From Marinobacterium_A aestuariivivens (GTDB taxonomy: Bacteria > Pseudomonadota > Gammaproteobacteria > Pseudomonadales > Balneatricaceae), in assembly GCF_042661465.1 (NCBI RefSeq), contig NZ_JBHSWE010000001.1, forward strand, positions 3,596,001 through 3,660,000: a stretch of 64,000 bases of DNA, in the 5' to 3' direction. Below are positions 36,285 to 45,457 of this stretch, in pieces (positions within the stretch are counted from its first letter, which is position 1; each line of letters begins with the position of its first letter). Position numbers and translations under genes: made by a program. Below the pieces are notes generated by a model. It ran no database searches and was not told the DNA's origin. It saw only the letters and a list, made by a program, of their open reading frames with translations.

Positions 36285-37583
36285 TCAGTAACCGAATACC
36301 TGCGGAATGAATTCCGACAGGTCCGGCCAGACGGAAACCAGAATGACCACCGGGATATAGCCGAACAGGATCAGCATCATCGCCGGCTTTACCACCTCGG
36401 TGAATTTGACGTTGCCGATGCGCGCACCCAGGTAGAGGATGCTGGCGTACGGCGGGGTCACGCCGCCCATGGCGGTGTTGACGCCCATGATGGCGGCGAA
36501 CTGGATCGGACTGACGCCAAGTGCCGACATCAGTGGCAACAGCAGCGGCGCGGTCAGGATGATCGCGGTGATGTCGTTGACCACCATGCCGATACAGAAC
36601 AGGAACAGGTTGATCAGGATCAGCAGCAGCACCTTGTTGTCGGTGATGGCAAAGATCGAGTCGACCAGCGACTGCGGGATATCCTCCATGACGTAGATCT
36701 GGCTCAGCATCAGACTGAACAGGATCATGATCAGGATGGCGCCGACCGCGGTGGCCGATTCCTTGCCGGACTCGAGCAGGGTTTTCAGCGTCAGGCCACG
36801 GTAGATCATGAAGCCGACCGGCAGGGCGTAGATCACCGCCACGGCCGCCGCTTCGGTCGGCGTCATGATGCCGCCGTAGATGCCGCCGAGGATGATCACC
36901 GGCATCAGCAGCGCCGGTACCGCATTGAAGGTGCGCTTGCCGGCCTCGCGCATCAGCCGGTCGATCGGCAGCGGCTCGTCGAGGATCAGCGGGAACTTGC
37001 GCGACACGACCATGTTGACGACCGAAAAGTTGAACATGATCAGCAGGCCCGGGCCCAGGGTCGCGAGGAAGCAAGCGAGGATCGAGGTATCGGTGACCCA
37101 GCCGTAGACGATCATGGTCACGCTCGGCGGAATCAGCAGGCCGAGAATCGAAGAGTTGGCGATCAGCGCCGTGGCATAGGCGCGCGGATAGCCCTTGCTC
37201 TCCATTTCCGGGATCAGCAGCGGGCCGATGGCGGCGATGCCGGTCAGACCGCTGCCGGAGATGGCGCCGATGATGGCGCAGCTGACCGAGGCAACGACCC
37301 CGAGGCCGCCGCGGATACGGCCGATGAAGACGTTGACGAACTTCAGCAGGCTCGCGGCGATGCCGCTGACGCTCATGATGGTGCCGGCGAAGACGAACAG
37401 CGGGATCGCCAGCAGCACCGGGTTGGTCAGCTGACTGAAGCCCCACAGCATCATGCCGCGCATCGTGGCTTCGCCGATCAGCGTCATCACCATCAGGCCG
37501 GCGCCGAAGCAGTAGGGCAACGGGACGCCGAGGGTCAGCAGAATGACCAGCACGGCAAAGGCAAGGATTGCAATCTCAACCAT
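36285..37583 (-). CDS. dctM: TRAP transporter large permease, DctM-like
   Basis: A 432-residue membrane protein with about twelve helices and DctM-family segments: LGVPLPYCFGAGLMVM, LLAIPLFVFAGTIMS, GLTGIAAIGPLLIPEM, SSILGLLIPPSVTMIVYG and GVNTAMGGVTPPYASILYLG. The start at 37583 (MVEIAILAF) was chosen over an upstream one because it overlaps the end of dctQ by eight bases, as usual. Uptake is driven by a sodium or proton gradient in this family. Confidence 0.93.
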   Translation of the reverse strand: MVEIAILAFAVLVILLTLGVPLPYCFGAGLMVMTLIGEATMRGMMLWGFSQLTNPVLLAIPLFVFAGTIMSVSGIAASLLKFVNVFIGRIRGGLGVVASVSCAIIGAISGSGLTGIAAIGPLLIPEMESKGYPRAYATALIANSSILGLLIPPSVTMIVYGWVTDTSILACFLATLGPGLLIMFNFSVVNMVVSRKFPLILDEPLPIDRLMREAGKRTFNAVPALLMPVIILGGIYGGIMTPTEAAAVAVIYALPVGFMIYRGLTLKTLLESGKESATAVGAILIMILFSLMLSQIYVMEDIPQSLVDSIFAITDNKVLLLILINLFLFCIGMVVNDITAIILTAPLLLPLMSALGVSPIQFAAIMGVNTAMGGVTPPYASILYLGARIGNVKFTEVVKPAMMLILFGYIPVVILVSVWPDLSEFIPQVFGY

Positions 37584-38139
37584 GGTGACTGTCCTTCTGC
37601 GGTTCGGCGAGAATCTTGAATTCATGCACTTCGGCGGTTTCCGGGAAGTCGCTGTCGACGATATGGTCGGGCGTGGCGCGCAGTCCCGCGAGGTAGCGGA
37701 GGTTGCGCAGCAGGTGCCAGCCGGTGAACAGCGTCATCAGCACCAGGCCGAGAAACAGCGCCGATTCGTAGGTGAAGGTCGGGATATAGAGGGTCGGTGT
37801 CTCTTTCCAGACGCGCAGCGCATAGCTGAAGTATTTCCAGGCCCACCAGCACATCCAGATCGAGATGACGATGCTGATCAGGTCGGAAAGGGCCTGCAGC
37901 AGCGCCCGGCTGCGGTCGGTCTTGAGGAAGATTTCCAGCACGTTGGCGCGGATCTGGGTGTCCTCCCGCGAGGCATTGACGCTGCCGAGGACGTAGAGCC
38001 AGATGGTCGGGATCAGTGCCATCTCCTCAAGCCCCATCACGGGCATCTCGAAGACGTAGCGGGTGAGCACCTGGACGAACTGGAACAGCGCAACGAGGCT
38101 GATCAGAGCGGTCAGTGCATAGCGAAAGAAGCGTTCCAT
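37576..38139 (-). CDS. dctQ: TRAP transporter small permease, DctQ-like
   Basis: A 187-residue protein with four membrane helices and the DctQ-family segments FFRYALTALISLVALFQFV, VFEMPVMGLEEMA, then ANVLEIFLK. The start at 38139 (MERFFRYAL) removes a spurious upstream extension. It is the promoter-proximal gene of the TRAP operon and is divergent from a LysR gene across 144 bases. Confidence 0.88.
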   Translation of the reverse strand: MERFFRYALTALISLVALFQFVQVLTRYVFEMPVMGLEEMALIPTIWLYVLGSVNASREDTQIRANVLEIFLKTDRSRALLQALSDLISIVISIWMCWWAWKYFSYALRVWKETPTLYIPTFTYESALFLGLVLMTLFTGWHLLRNLRYLAGLRATPDHIVDSDFPETAEVHEFKILAEPQKDSHHG

Positions 38140-38283
38140 AGGCTTACTCTGGTTATGGTTGTAAGTCGAGCCCAAGGCCAAATGTACCCACTCATAGTGC
38201 GGACTCGAGTAAATAACATCAAATCGTTTATTTATATGATTTAATAATATGATGTTATCAAGTTGGGTGGAGGCTAAAGGCTG

Positions 38284-39216
38284 ATGGCGCGATTGACCTA
38301 CCGGCAGATCGAGGCGTTTCGGGCGGTGATGATCAGCGGCACGACCAGCGGGGCGGCGAACATTCTGTGCATCTCGCAACCGGCGGTGAGCCGGCTGCTG
38401 AGCGACTTCGAGGACACGGTCGGCGTCAACATGTTCGAGCGCCACAAGAAACGCCTGGTGCCGACGCCGGAAGCGCGCTTTTTCTACGAGGAAGTCGAGC
38501 GCGCCTTCGTCTCGCTGGAGCAGCTGTCACGGGCGGCCGAGGAGTTGCGCGGTTTCCATCTGGGGTCGCTGCGCATCGCCTCGATGCCGGCGGTGTCGGT
38601 GGAGTTTCTGCCGACACTGGTGCGTCGTTTCAGCGATGAACATGCCGGTATCTCGCTGACGCTGCAGGTGCGCAGCACCCAGCAGGTGGCGGACCTGGTG
38701 GCGAGTCAGCAGTTCGATCTCGGCGTGATTTCGGGCATTCATCTGACGGATCCTGCGATCGAGGAGGAGACCCTGGCGGACAGCCGCATGGTCTGCGTGC
38801 TGCCTGCGGGGCACCCTCTGGCGGACGCCGAACTGATCCGCCCCGAAGATCTGGAGGACGAGGCGTTCGTCTCGCTCGGTTCCGAACAGGACCTGCGCTA
38901 CAAGATCGACAACGTCTTCGACCAGGCCGGCGTCAGGCGCCAGCTGCTGTTCGATACCCAGCTGCACTATGCCGCCTGCGCCTTCGTGCTGGCCGGCAAC
39001 GGCGTTTCGATCGTCGATCCGATCACCGCCCAGCACTATGCCAGGCTCGGGCTGGTGGTGAAGCGGTTCGAGCCGCGCATCGATTACCGTTACGCCATCA
39101 TCTTCCCGCGCCACCGCTCGAGATCGGGATTGACCAAAGCCTTCGTCGAGTTGTTGAAAGACGAACTGTCGGACCTGCAGCGCTCGTCCGGTGGGCTGTT
39201 CGAGATGGCCGGCTGA
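38284..39216 (+). CDS. LysR-family regulator divergent from the TRAP operon
   Basis: A 310-residue LysR protein with helix-turn-helix AFRAVMISGTTSGAANILCI and SQPAVSRLLSDFEDTVGVNM, and the effector domain. It resembles regulators of opine or amino-acid uptake (NocR/OccR-like group) by its N-terminal pattern, which is a recalled similarity, not a search. The 144-base gap to dctQ is AT-rich and would hold its binding sites. It probably activates the TRAP-dehydrogenase-RidA genes in response to their substrate. Confidence 0.88.
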   Translation: MARLTYRQIEAFRAVMISGTTSGAANILCISQPAVSRLLSDFEDTVGVNMFERHKKRLVPTPEARFFYEEVERAFVSLEQLSRAAEELRGFHLGSLRIASMPAVSVEFLPTLVRRFSDEHAGISLTLQVRSTQQVADLVASQQFDLGVISGIHLTDPAIEEETLADSRMVCVLPAGHPLADAELIRPEDLEDEAFVSLGSEQDLRYKIDNVFDQAGVRRQLLFDTQLHYAACAFVLAGNGVSIVDPITAQHYARLGLVVKRFEPRIDYRYAIIFPRHRSRSGLTKAFVELLKDELSDLQRSSGGLFEMAG

Positions 39217-39400
39217 TCCCGTCCGGACAACGACCCGGCCGATTCTCGGTCTAAACTGTTGTTAACGTGACCTGCAGGAGCCGCTCCGCGGGCGAATAAG
39301 GTTGGGCAGGCACTCGATTCGCCCGGAGACCGGGCTTCTACCGACTCGCTACAGCGCTGTATTCGAATAACGCATTCAGCCAATTGAACGAGGTGAGACC

Positions 39401-39640
39401 ATGAGCCAGCGATTTATCGAAGTCACCACCGATCACCCGACAAACGAAGAACCCTACAAGCTGCTGCTGCAGATCGGGCAGATTGTGCAGATTCGTCCCG
39501 AACTGATCATGACAAGCGAACCGAAGCATGACCCGATCGCGATCGTGACATTGACCACCGGCGAGACCCTGGCGCTGAAGAACAGTTATGCCAGCGTTGC
39601 CGCCGAACTGGATGAAGTGAATATGGTGGTGCGGCCCTGA
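39401..39640 (+). CDS. Small FlbD-like protein
   Basis: A 79-residue soluble protein. The C-terminal half (IAIVTLTTGETLALKNSYASVAAEL-type pattern, positions about 45-69) resembles the small beta-rich FlbD family, which has an ITLTNG...V.ES pattern. No flagellar gene is nearby, so the relation may be only structural. It is preceded by GAGGTGAG and stands alone between the LysR gene and the convergent envelope operon. Confidence 0.55.
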   Translation: MSQRFIEVTTDHPTNEEPYKLLLQIGQIVQIRPELIMTSEPKHDPIAIVTLTTGETLALKNSYASVAAELDEVNMVVRP

Positions 39641-39743
39641 GTCCAGGCTGTTTCTTCCAGTCGATACTAACGGGCCGCAGGGCGGGAAAGGCGAACCCGC
39701 AGATGGCGGTTGCACCTTTCCGGCCAGGCGGGACGAGTTGGGC

Positions 39744-40937
39744 TCAGCGGCGCACGATGAAATTCGTTTCGATCAGCTCTGCATCCCCTTCCACCACCTT
39801 GGCATAGGTGGTTTTGGCATTGACGCGTACGACCTTGACAGTGGCGATTTGCTCCTCCAGTTGTCCGAGAGACTCTTTGGTATAGGGGTCGAACATTTCA
39901 TCCCCGAGCAGGAATACTTTGAGCCTGTCACCGGCACTGAGGGTCTTGCCACCCTGATTCAATACCACCGTATTGCCCTTGACGGCCACCACCCGAATCG
40001 GATAGATGTTGGCCAGCGCTTCCTGCGACAACTTTTCTGCCAGCAGGGTGGTGATGCCTGCCTCGGTGGAACCGAAGCGCGACAAGAGGGCACGTATATC
40101 GTTATCGTTGAATGTCAGGTTGATAGAGTCGGACCACTTCACCTGTCGTGTGGCAGCCAGGATGATCTTGTAATCAAGGCTCGCGTTGCCGCTGTAACGA
40201 GTGATGGTTTCGCCGGTCAATTGCAGCGTCTTGACGTGGCGGTTGCTGCGAATGTCCCGGATATTGCCCACCACCAGATAGTCGGCACCCAGCACGTTGC
40301 CCGCGCGTGCACTTTCGGCCAGGGCGGCATCGTCGCTTAGCCAGAGCGCCTTCTCGCCCTCGAACTCGGTTCCGAACTCCCGGTCCAGCACATTGATGCG
40401 GCGCGACTGGGTGAACTGGTCGAGTATTCGGTTGCGAAGCACAGCCTCTAGACGGCTGGCGGCGGTGTTGTCCCCCAGCAGCGAGAAGCTGTGCTTGTCG
40501 GTATGGAACGGCAACACGGCGAGTGTGCGCCTACTGTCGGCAGACAGGCCTGGCTTGTCGTACTTGAGCACATGCACGGTCAGGTCTGCGCGATAACTTC
40601 CATCGTCCTGCTGTTCGATACTCAGTACATCGTAGCGCGAGACCAATCCCCGGGTATCCAGCCGCATATCGCCGCGGCTGGCCAGCTCGAAGGAGCTGCT
40701 GAACTGCTCGCCGTCGCTGTTGCTGACGCTGGCGCGCCCGGACAGCGACTGCATCACTTCGTGGCTGTCAATGCTGACCCCCGTGACCTGACGCAAACCC
40801 TGCACCAGTGCATCGGTAATTGCCTGGGAGCGGCTGCTGCCGTAGCCCGCGGTCTCGACCGCCTGCTCTGAGGCGAAGCCCAGCGCTGTCCAGCACAGCA
40901 TCGCTATTCCCAACAGCTGTTTCACTATCGTTCGCAT
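39744..40937 (-). CDS. CsgG/FlgT-like exported envelope protein
   Basis: A 397-residue protein with a signal peptide (LLGIAMLCWTALGFASE) without a lipobox. An N-terminal region (YGSSRSQAITDALVQGLRQV) is followed by a CsgG-like domain with RTLAVLPFHTD, LRNRILDQFTQS and GNVLGADYLVVGNIRDI. The C-terminus looks beta-rich (VKGNTVVLNQGGKTLSAGDR). This domain order recalls FlgT/CsgG-type periplasmic or outer-membrane proteins. It is the last gene of a leftward operon with an LpoB-like protein, which shares the same core fold. Confidence 0.72.
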   Translation of the reverse strand: MRTIVKQLLGIAMLCWTALGFASEQAVETAGYGSSRSQAITDALVQGLRQVTGVSIDSHEVMQSLSGRASVSNSDGEQFSSSFELASRGDMRLDTRGLVSRYDVLSIEQQDDGSYRADLTVHVLKYDKPGLSADSRRTLAVLPFHTDKHSFSLLGDNTAASRLEAVLRNRILDQFTQSRRINVLDREFGTEFEGEKALWLSDDAALAESARAGNVLGADYLVVGNIRDIRSNRHVKTLQLTGETITRYSGNASLDYKIILAATRQVKWSDSINLTFNDNDIRALLSRFGSTEAGITTLLAEKLSQEALANIYPIRVVAVKGNTVVLNQGGKTLSAGDRLKVFLLGDEMFDPYTKESLGQLEEQIATVKVVRVNAKTTYAKVVEGDAELIETNFIVRR

Positions 40938-40947
40938 CGGTAACCCC

Positions 40948-42389
40948 TCAGAAGTCGTCGGCAGACATCAGGTCGCGGCTCTGTACCGTACCGGCCGAGC
41001 CGCCGCGACTTTCGGCGCGTGCTTGGCGTCCCTGCGACTGGCGTTCCGGCACGAAGTTGGACATGTTCCGGGCCTGCTGTTCGGACTTGGGATGCCAGAT
41101 GTAGACCACGCCATTGATCTCGTTGCCATAGACTGGGTGCTTTTCGGTCCAGCGAAGAAGCTGTCGTGTGCCGGGTAGATTGTCGATGCCGGCGCGGGCG
41201 TTGATCTCGTTGTTGATGGTTTTTATCAGCTGCAGCCGGCTTTCTTCGGATTCGATGACGTCGCCTTGTTCGACGGTCGCCACGCCGTCGGTTTCCCGGG
41301 TGCTTTTCTGACTGGTATTCAGGTCGGTGCTGCCGGTGGAGTTCAACAGGTAGGCATAGTGGGCGTAGGCATCCGCCTTGGCATAAAGGAAGGCGCCCTT
41401 ACGGGCATCCATAATGCGCGAGAAGTCGCTGCCTGCGTAACCGGTGCCGGACTGGCCAAAGGAGATCAGGACTGGATAACCCTGGTCGTCATACATTTTG
41501 CGAATACCGAATTCGTGGATCAGGGCTTGCTTGTTGGCGGCGAACAGCTCATGCAACGGGACCGGGCTGGCCTTTTCGGGACGGGGGCCATATCACCGCG
41601 ACTGTTTTTCATCTCGTAGATGAATTGGCGCATCTTGTTGGATGCAACCGCGACAACCGCAATGGCATGGTTACCGTCTGCGTCGTTGGCTTCGAAGGTC
41701 TTAACGGGTACCAGGCCGATCAGGGAGGCGCGTGCACTGACGGCTATCTTTTCGCTGATCGAGTTCTCGAATATTTGGGCACGTTTTTCCGGCGGGGCGG
41801 CCTTGAATTCGGCCGGGTCTATACCCAGTTCAACGAGCTTCTCGTCCAGAAGTCCACCGGCGAGAGCGACCGCCTTGTCCAGAACTTCGGCCAGTTTGCT
41901 GGTGTTCTGCAACTCACCAGGCTCGAAAGAGGGCATCTGCGTCCGATCATCGAAGAAGCGGCTCAGCGTTTCGGCGCGGGCACGGATGCCTTCCCACTCG
42001 ATATACTGGGACTGCGCGCCCATCAACGCTTCCTTGTACGCCAGAATTCGATGGTCCGCCCAGTCACGGCTCTCGGGCGTGACCTTGACCACGGCGATGC
42101 CCTCACTCATGAATATCTCGCCGTTCTCGGCCTTCTCGGCCAGGCTGCTGCCTGCGCCGCTCTTCCAGTCATCGATTTGTTCCATCAGTGCGACGCCCGG
42201 GTCAACCGGCGCAGGCTGTGCAGCAGCTACAGCCGCATTGTCCAGAGCATCTTCGCCGGCTGTCATGCCATTTTCCGGTGCTGTCTCGGTCTGGGGCTGG
42301 GATGCTGTGTTGGTGGCAGAGGCCGGCGGGATGCCCAATGAGGTAAGAGCTACCGCCAGAGTGGCTTGTTGAAATATCTTTTTCATCAT
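40948..42389 (-). CDS. Exported protein of unknown function in lpoB operon
   Basis: About 480 residues after repair. It has a signal peptide (FQQATLAVALTSLGIPPASA), an Ala/Pro/Glu-rich linker, then a mixed region with VVKVTPESRDWADHRILAYKEA and a C-terminal part with YPVLISFGQSGTGYAGSDF. One base is missing near 41573-41580; adding it restores PEKASPVPLHELF. I do not recognise the family with certainty. Its place between LpoB-like and CsgG-like genes suggests a periplasmic partner in the same envelope complex. Confidence 0.65.
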
Positions 42390-42399
42390 CGTAGTCCTT

Positions 42400-43014
42400 T
42401 TACCAGGCTGTGCCTTTGGCGCTGCCGAGCTTGCGGATAGGGGTTTCGCCTTCCCAGACCGCGAGTCCGTTACCCAGATCGGTGAGCGTCAGTTGGAAGT
42501 AGTACTCGACCAACTGGCGGCTGCTGTCGACGCGGTTATTGCGTTGGAGGATCTTGCCGGAAAGGCTCATGTTCGGAGCCGTCAGCTTCTGTGTGACGAG
42601 GGTGCTGCGATCCACCTTCCGTGACTGGCTGAGTTCGCCGTAGGCCGCGGTCATTTTGTCCTCGGCACCATTCAGACCGATCGCAGTCGTGGTCATTACC
42701 TTGCCGCTGCGCAGCAGTTCGACCCGGATCTTCTTCACCAACTGATCGGTGTCGATGCGCTGCATGGTGTCGTTCAGGACAGTTGATACGACCATGATGT
42801 TCTTTTTGCCGTCGTGGCGATCTACCGCGCCGGAACCGAGCATGGACTGAATCGACTCGGCCGCGGCCTGCTCGAAGTCACTGGCGCTAAGCCCCATCGT
42901 GACGGGCTCGTCGACGGCGCCGGGCGTCAGCAGACGGGTTTGAGTTGCACAGCCGGTGGTGATGCCCAAGATGGCGGCCAGGCTGATGACCTTGATTGCA
43001 GAATTCATTTTCAT
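42400..43014 (-). CDS. lpoB: LpoB-like outer-membrane lipoprotein
   Basis: A 204-residue lipoprotein with lipobox GITTGC at the end of the signal peptide. Conserved LpoB segments are TMGLSASDFEQAAAESIQSM, KKNIMVVSTVLNDTMQRID and YYFQLTLTDLGNGLAVWEGE. In Escherichia coli LpoB activates the peptidoglycan synthase PBP1B from the outer membrane. The start overlaps the end of the YcfL gene by four bases. The operon context with CsgG-like and COG3014 proteins is broader than the E. coli one, so its partner may differ. Confidence 0.85.
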   Translation of the reverse strand: MKMNSAIKVISLAAILGITTGCATQTRLLTPGAVDEPVTMGLSASDFEQAAAESIQSMLGSGAVDRHDGKKNIMVVSTVLNDTMQRIDTDQLVKKIRVELLRSGKVMTTTAIGLNGAEDKMTAAYGELSQSRKVDRSTLVTQKLTAPNMSLSGKILQRNNRVDSSRQLVEYYFQLTLTDLGNGLAVWEGETPIRKLGSAKGTAW

Positions 43015-43423
43015 CGGTCGCTTCCTTGTGTTGTGGGAGCAGTGGGTGAGTCAAGATCAAACAGATCGATACGGAACGCGGTTGCGTCGGGAGAGCCCGC
43101 GATGCCGCTGAGCGACAGCGGCTCGGCCGGCCTCATGAGAGTTTGCTGCCAGCGCGAGCTGAGCCCCGGAATCTCGAAGCCCCGGGCATCGAACCAGACG
43201 AAGCGATAACGCAGTATCTGCTCACTCAGGCCGTTATTGCTCAATCGGACGCCGGCCTGCAGCAGCTTTCCAGGCGTGATGCCCTGTTGCACCGATTCGA
43301 TCTGCAGATAGCGCCCGGCGGCTGGGCCCAGGTTCAATTGCGGGAAAGTGGGTTGAGGGGGCTGCACCTGACATCCCGTTAGCAGTAGGGTGACGGCCAG
43401 GCCCCCGCAAGATAAATGTTCAT
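43011..43423 (-). CDS. YcfL-like (DUF1425) lipoprotein
   Basis: About 137 residues after repair. One base is missing in the run 43402-43406; adding it gives a signal peptide with lipobox (LAVTLLLTGCQVQPPQP) starting at 43423. Without it the gene would lack a signal. The body (LLQAGVRLSNNGLSEQILRY, FVWFDARGFEI) fits YcfL, which in enterobacteria also precedes lpoB. Conservation of that pair across this distance supports a linked role in envelope maintenance. Confidence 0.78.
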
Positions 43424-43451
43424 CCGTTCTGTCCTCGGTAGCGCTTGCTGG

Positions 43452-44900
43452 TCAGGCGTCGAATCCCTTGATCATGTAGATGGGTTTGGCACCAGGAGCG
43501 CTTGCCTTGACATAGACGATAGAGAACTGGCTGTCCGGCAACTCAACCTGCATCGGTTCGCTCAGTCCAGGAGCCTTTATCAGCAGCTTTCCATCGCCGG
43601 GTTTTCTCAGGCGCGCAACCTGTACCTCCTTGGGAAGGGAGCTCCAGCTGCGGGTATCGGCCTTTGTGGTCGAGGCCTGATAGATGCCGGCAACCAGACT
43701 GCCGGTCAGACCGAACTCCTGGCGAGCCTTGTATTGGATAAAGGCCTTGGCCAGTGTGCTGGCGACGGCTTCGGTAACCTTGAGCGGGAACTCTTTCTTG
43801 AACTCGGTCTGGATGACCCGGTCCAGACTGGCCAGCAGCTCGGTTTTACCAAGCTGTTTCTTGCCGGAATAGATTTCCAGATGAGGGTAGGCCTGTTGCC
43901 GCAGCGACAGTTTAGGAAGCGCAATCTGCGAGTATTCGACCTTGTCATTGACAAGGAACAGCGGGATCGGAATCTGCAGTTCTTCGACGAGCGGTGCCTC
44001 ACCATTCTCGAAGATAACCCAGACAGCGGGGTTGAGTCTGTGTTTGCTCCAGACACCCCGTCGCAAGTTCTCGGCGACCTTCAAATCGGTAGCGACCGCG
44101 CTATTGTTGGGTGTCATGCCCGCGACTCGGCGGAGCGAGTGGCGGGCCTTGCCATAGTCGTCACTGTCCTGACTGGAAAGGGTGAAGTAGAGTCCGTGCA
44201 GGTAGTCGGTATAGGGGTTTACAAAGTCAGGATAGGTTTTCCACTCTTCCAGTTCGGGGAAGGCAGCATAGATAGTATTCTCTGACTCTTCCCGGCTTTT
44301 ATCGTATTGGATCGTCGCTGCGGCAGGCTTGTTATCTTTAGCCTTATTCTTTTGATCGGAAAGGGTCTGCTTCTGTTTTTCTATTCGGCCCTTGAAGTGT
44401 TCTTCCGCACGGCGCTGTCGGTCTGCCGCACGATTGAACTCTATACGAGCATTTTGCAGATCCTCAAGAAAGATAAAATTCAGCGCCTTGTAGGTATTGA
44501 CCATCACACCGTCATAGACAGTGGGCGTATAGCGATTCAGATTGTTATTGATAATGGTGGCCGTCACCTTTTCCACCGCTTTGCGGCCGATATGCTCGGT
44601 GTCTTCCTCTTTCATCAAGGCTTCAGCACCATCAAAAACACTAGCGCTGAGCGCATAGTCGCCACTGGCGGTCAGGGCGGTGCCAGCATGTAGTGACCAG
44701 AGCAGATCATTCGACGTTCCATCCGTCTGTATGCTACCAGCGGCCAAGGCATTCTCAGCAGCGACCCGGTATTGGCCGATGGCAAATTCCTCATCGAAGG
44801 TTGCGAGGTTTTGCCGGTTCGAAAGCGTTTGACAACCGCTGATAAATAGGACGCTGGAGAATACGGCCAGCCCCTTGATGAAAGGGTTTCGGCTTCTCAT
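43452..44900 (-). CDS. COG3014-type lipoprotein
   Basis: A 482-residue lipoprotein: start at 44900 (MRSRNPF) and lipobox FISGC. The mature part has helical repeat-like stretches (RVAAENALAAGS, NARIEFNRAADRQRRAEEHF) and a later beta-rich region. It fits the COG3014 family by recall. It is the first gene of the leftward operon COG3014-ycfL-lpoB-unknown-csgG-like. Function unknown; an outer-membrane assembly or scaffold role is inferred from neighbours. Confidence 0.7.
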   Translation of the reverse strand: MRSRNPFIKGLAVFSSVLFISGCQTLSNRQNLATFDEEFAIGQYRVAAENALAAGSIQTDGTSNDLLWSLHAGTALTASGDYALSASVFDGAEALMKEEDTEHIGRKAVEKVTATIINNNLNRYTPTVYDGVMVNTYKALNFIFLEDLQNARIEFNRAADRQRRAEEHFKGRIEKQKQTLSDQKNKAKDNKPAAATIQYDKSREESENTIYAAFPELEEWKTYPDFVNPYTDYLHGLYFTLSSQDSDDYGKARHSLRRVAGMTPNNSAVATDLKVAENLRRGVWSKHRLNPAVWVIFENGEAPLVEELQIPIPLFLVNDKVEYSQIALPKLSLRQQAYPHLEIYSGKKQLGKTELLASLDRVIQTEFKKEFPLKVTEAVASTLAKAFIQYKARQEFGLTGSLVAGIYQASTTKADTRSWSSLPKEVQVARLRKPGDGKLLIKAPGLSEPMQVELPDSQFSIVYVKASAPGAKPIYMIKGFDA

Positions 44901-45457
44901 CGATGACTCCTTGTCTTCCTGAAACCGCTTTAAAGAAATCTGTCGCAAATTGGGAACAGAAGCGAAAGCTGGACTTTACCAGTAATAAAAGTGAACGAAA
45001 ACAGATAATTGAGTAGGAAAAAGGTCCTATATCCGTTATCTGAGCGGAAGAGTTGGAAGAGTCGGAAGGTATTAGGAAATAATAGAATTTTTTTGAAAGT
45101 CGAGGAGGTTTTAATATTTCCGATTATCCCTTTTCGGTCACGGTCATAAGCTCTACGGGTTAATGAATGGAGCAGGAACGCTTCATTATGACCGCAGGCA
45201 AATACGTACTTCATATAAACCAGTTCGTTTGCGTACTTGTACCTGTTTTTAGGGATGACGGGCAAACAGATGAAGCTTCTTATGCTGAGTGGGTTATGCG
45301 GTTCGGATTGACCCACCGGTGCCGGTGCTGCTGGCTGTCTGATCGAAGGCTGTACTGATCCGTTTCGGCTTGGGATTCGTAACGGCTTCTGGTGTAGACT
45401 GGGGCGCCAAAGCGGCCTCGAGTCTCCGGCCGAAATCGTTCTGAAACGGAAGTTAGC
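44901..45457. other. Divergent intergenic region between envelope operon and hemH
   Basis: A 557-base region, AT-rich from about 44950 to 45250, which should hold the promoters of the leftward lipoprotein operon and of hemH. The rightward open frame at 45167-45358 has atypical composition and no recognisable motif, and I do not call it. No tRNA or regulatory RNA is evident. Confidence 0.5.

Noticed and set aside
35248..37446. 732-codon minus frame covering DctP and part of DctM
   Set aside because: Only the last 332 codons are DctP, with their own start and signal peptide; the upstream part is an out-of-frame reading of dctM.
33856..37619. Long plus-strand frames of 802 and 452 codons
   Set aside because: They are antisense to the DAO-type, DctP and DctM genes, which have full family motifs.
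45167..45358. Small open frame upstream of hemH
   Set aside because: It has no recognisable motif, no convincing ribosome site and unusual composition for this genome.
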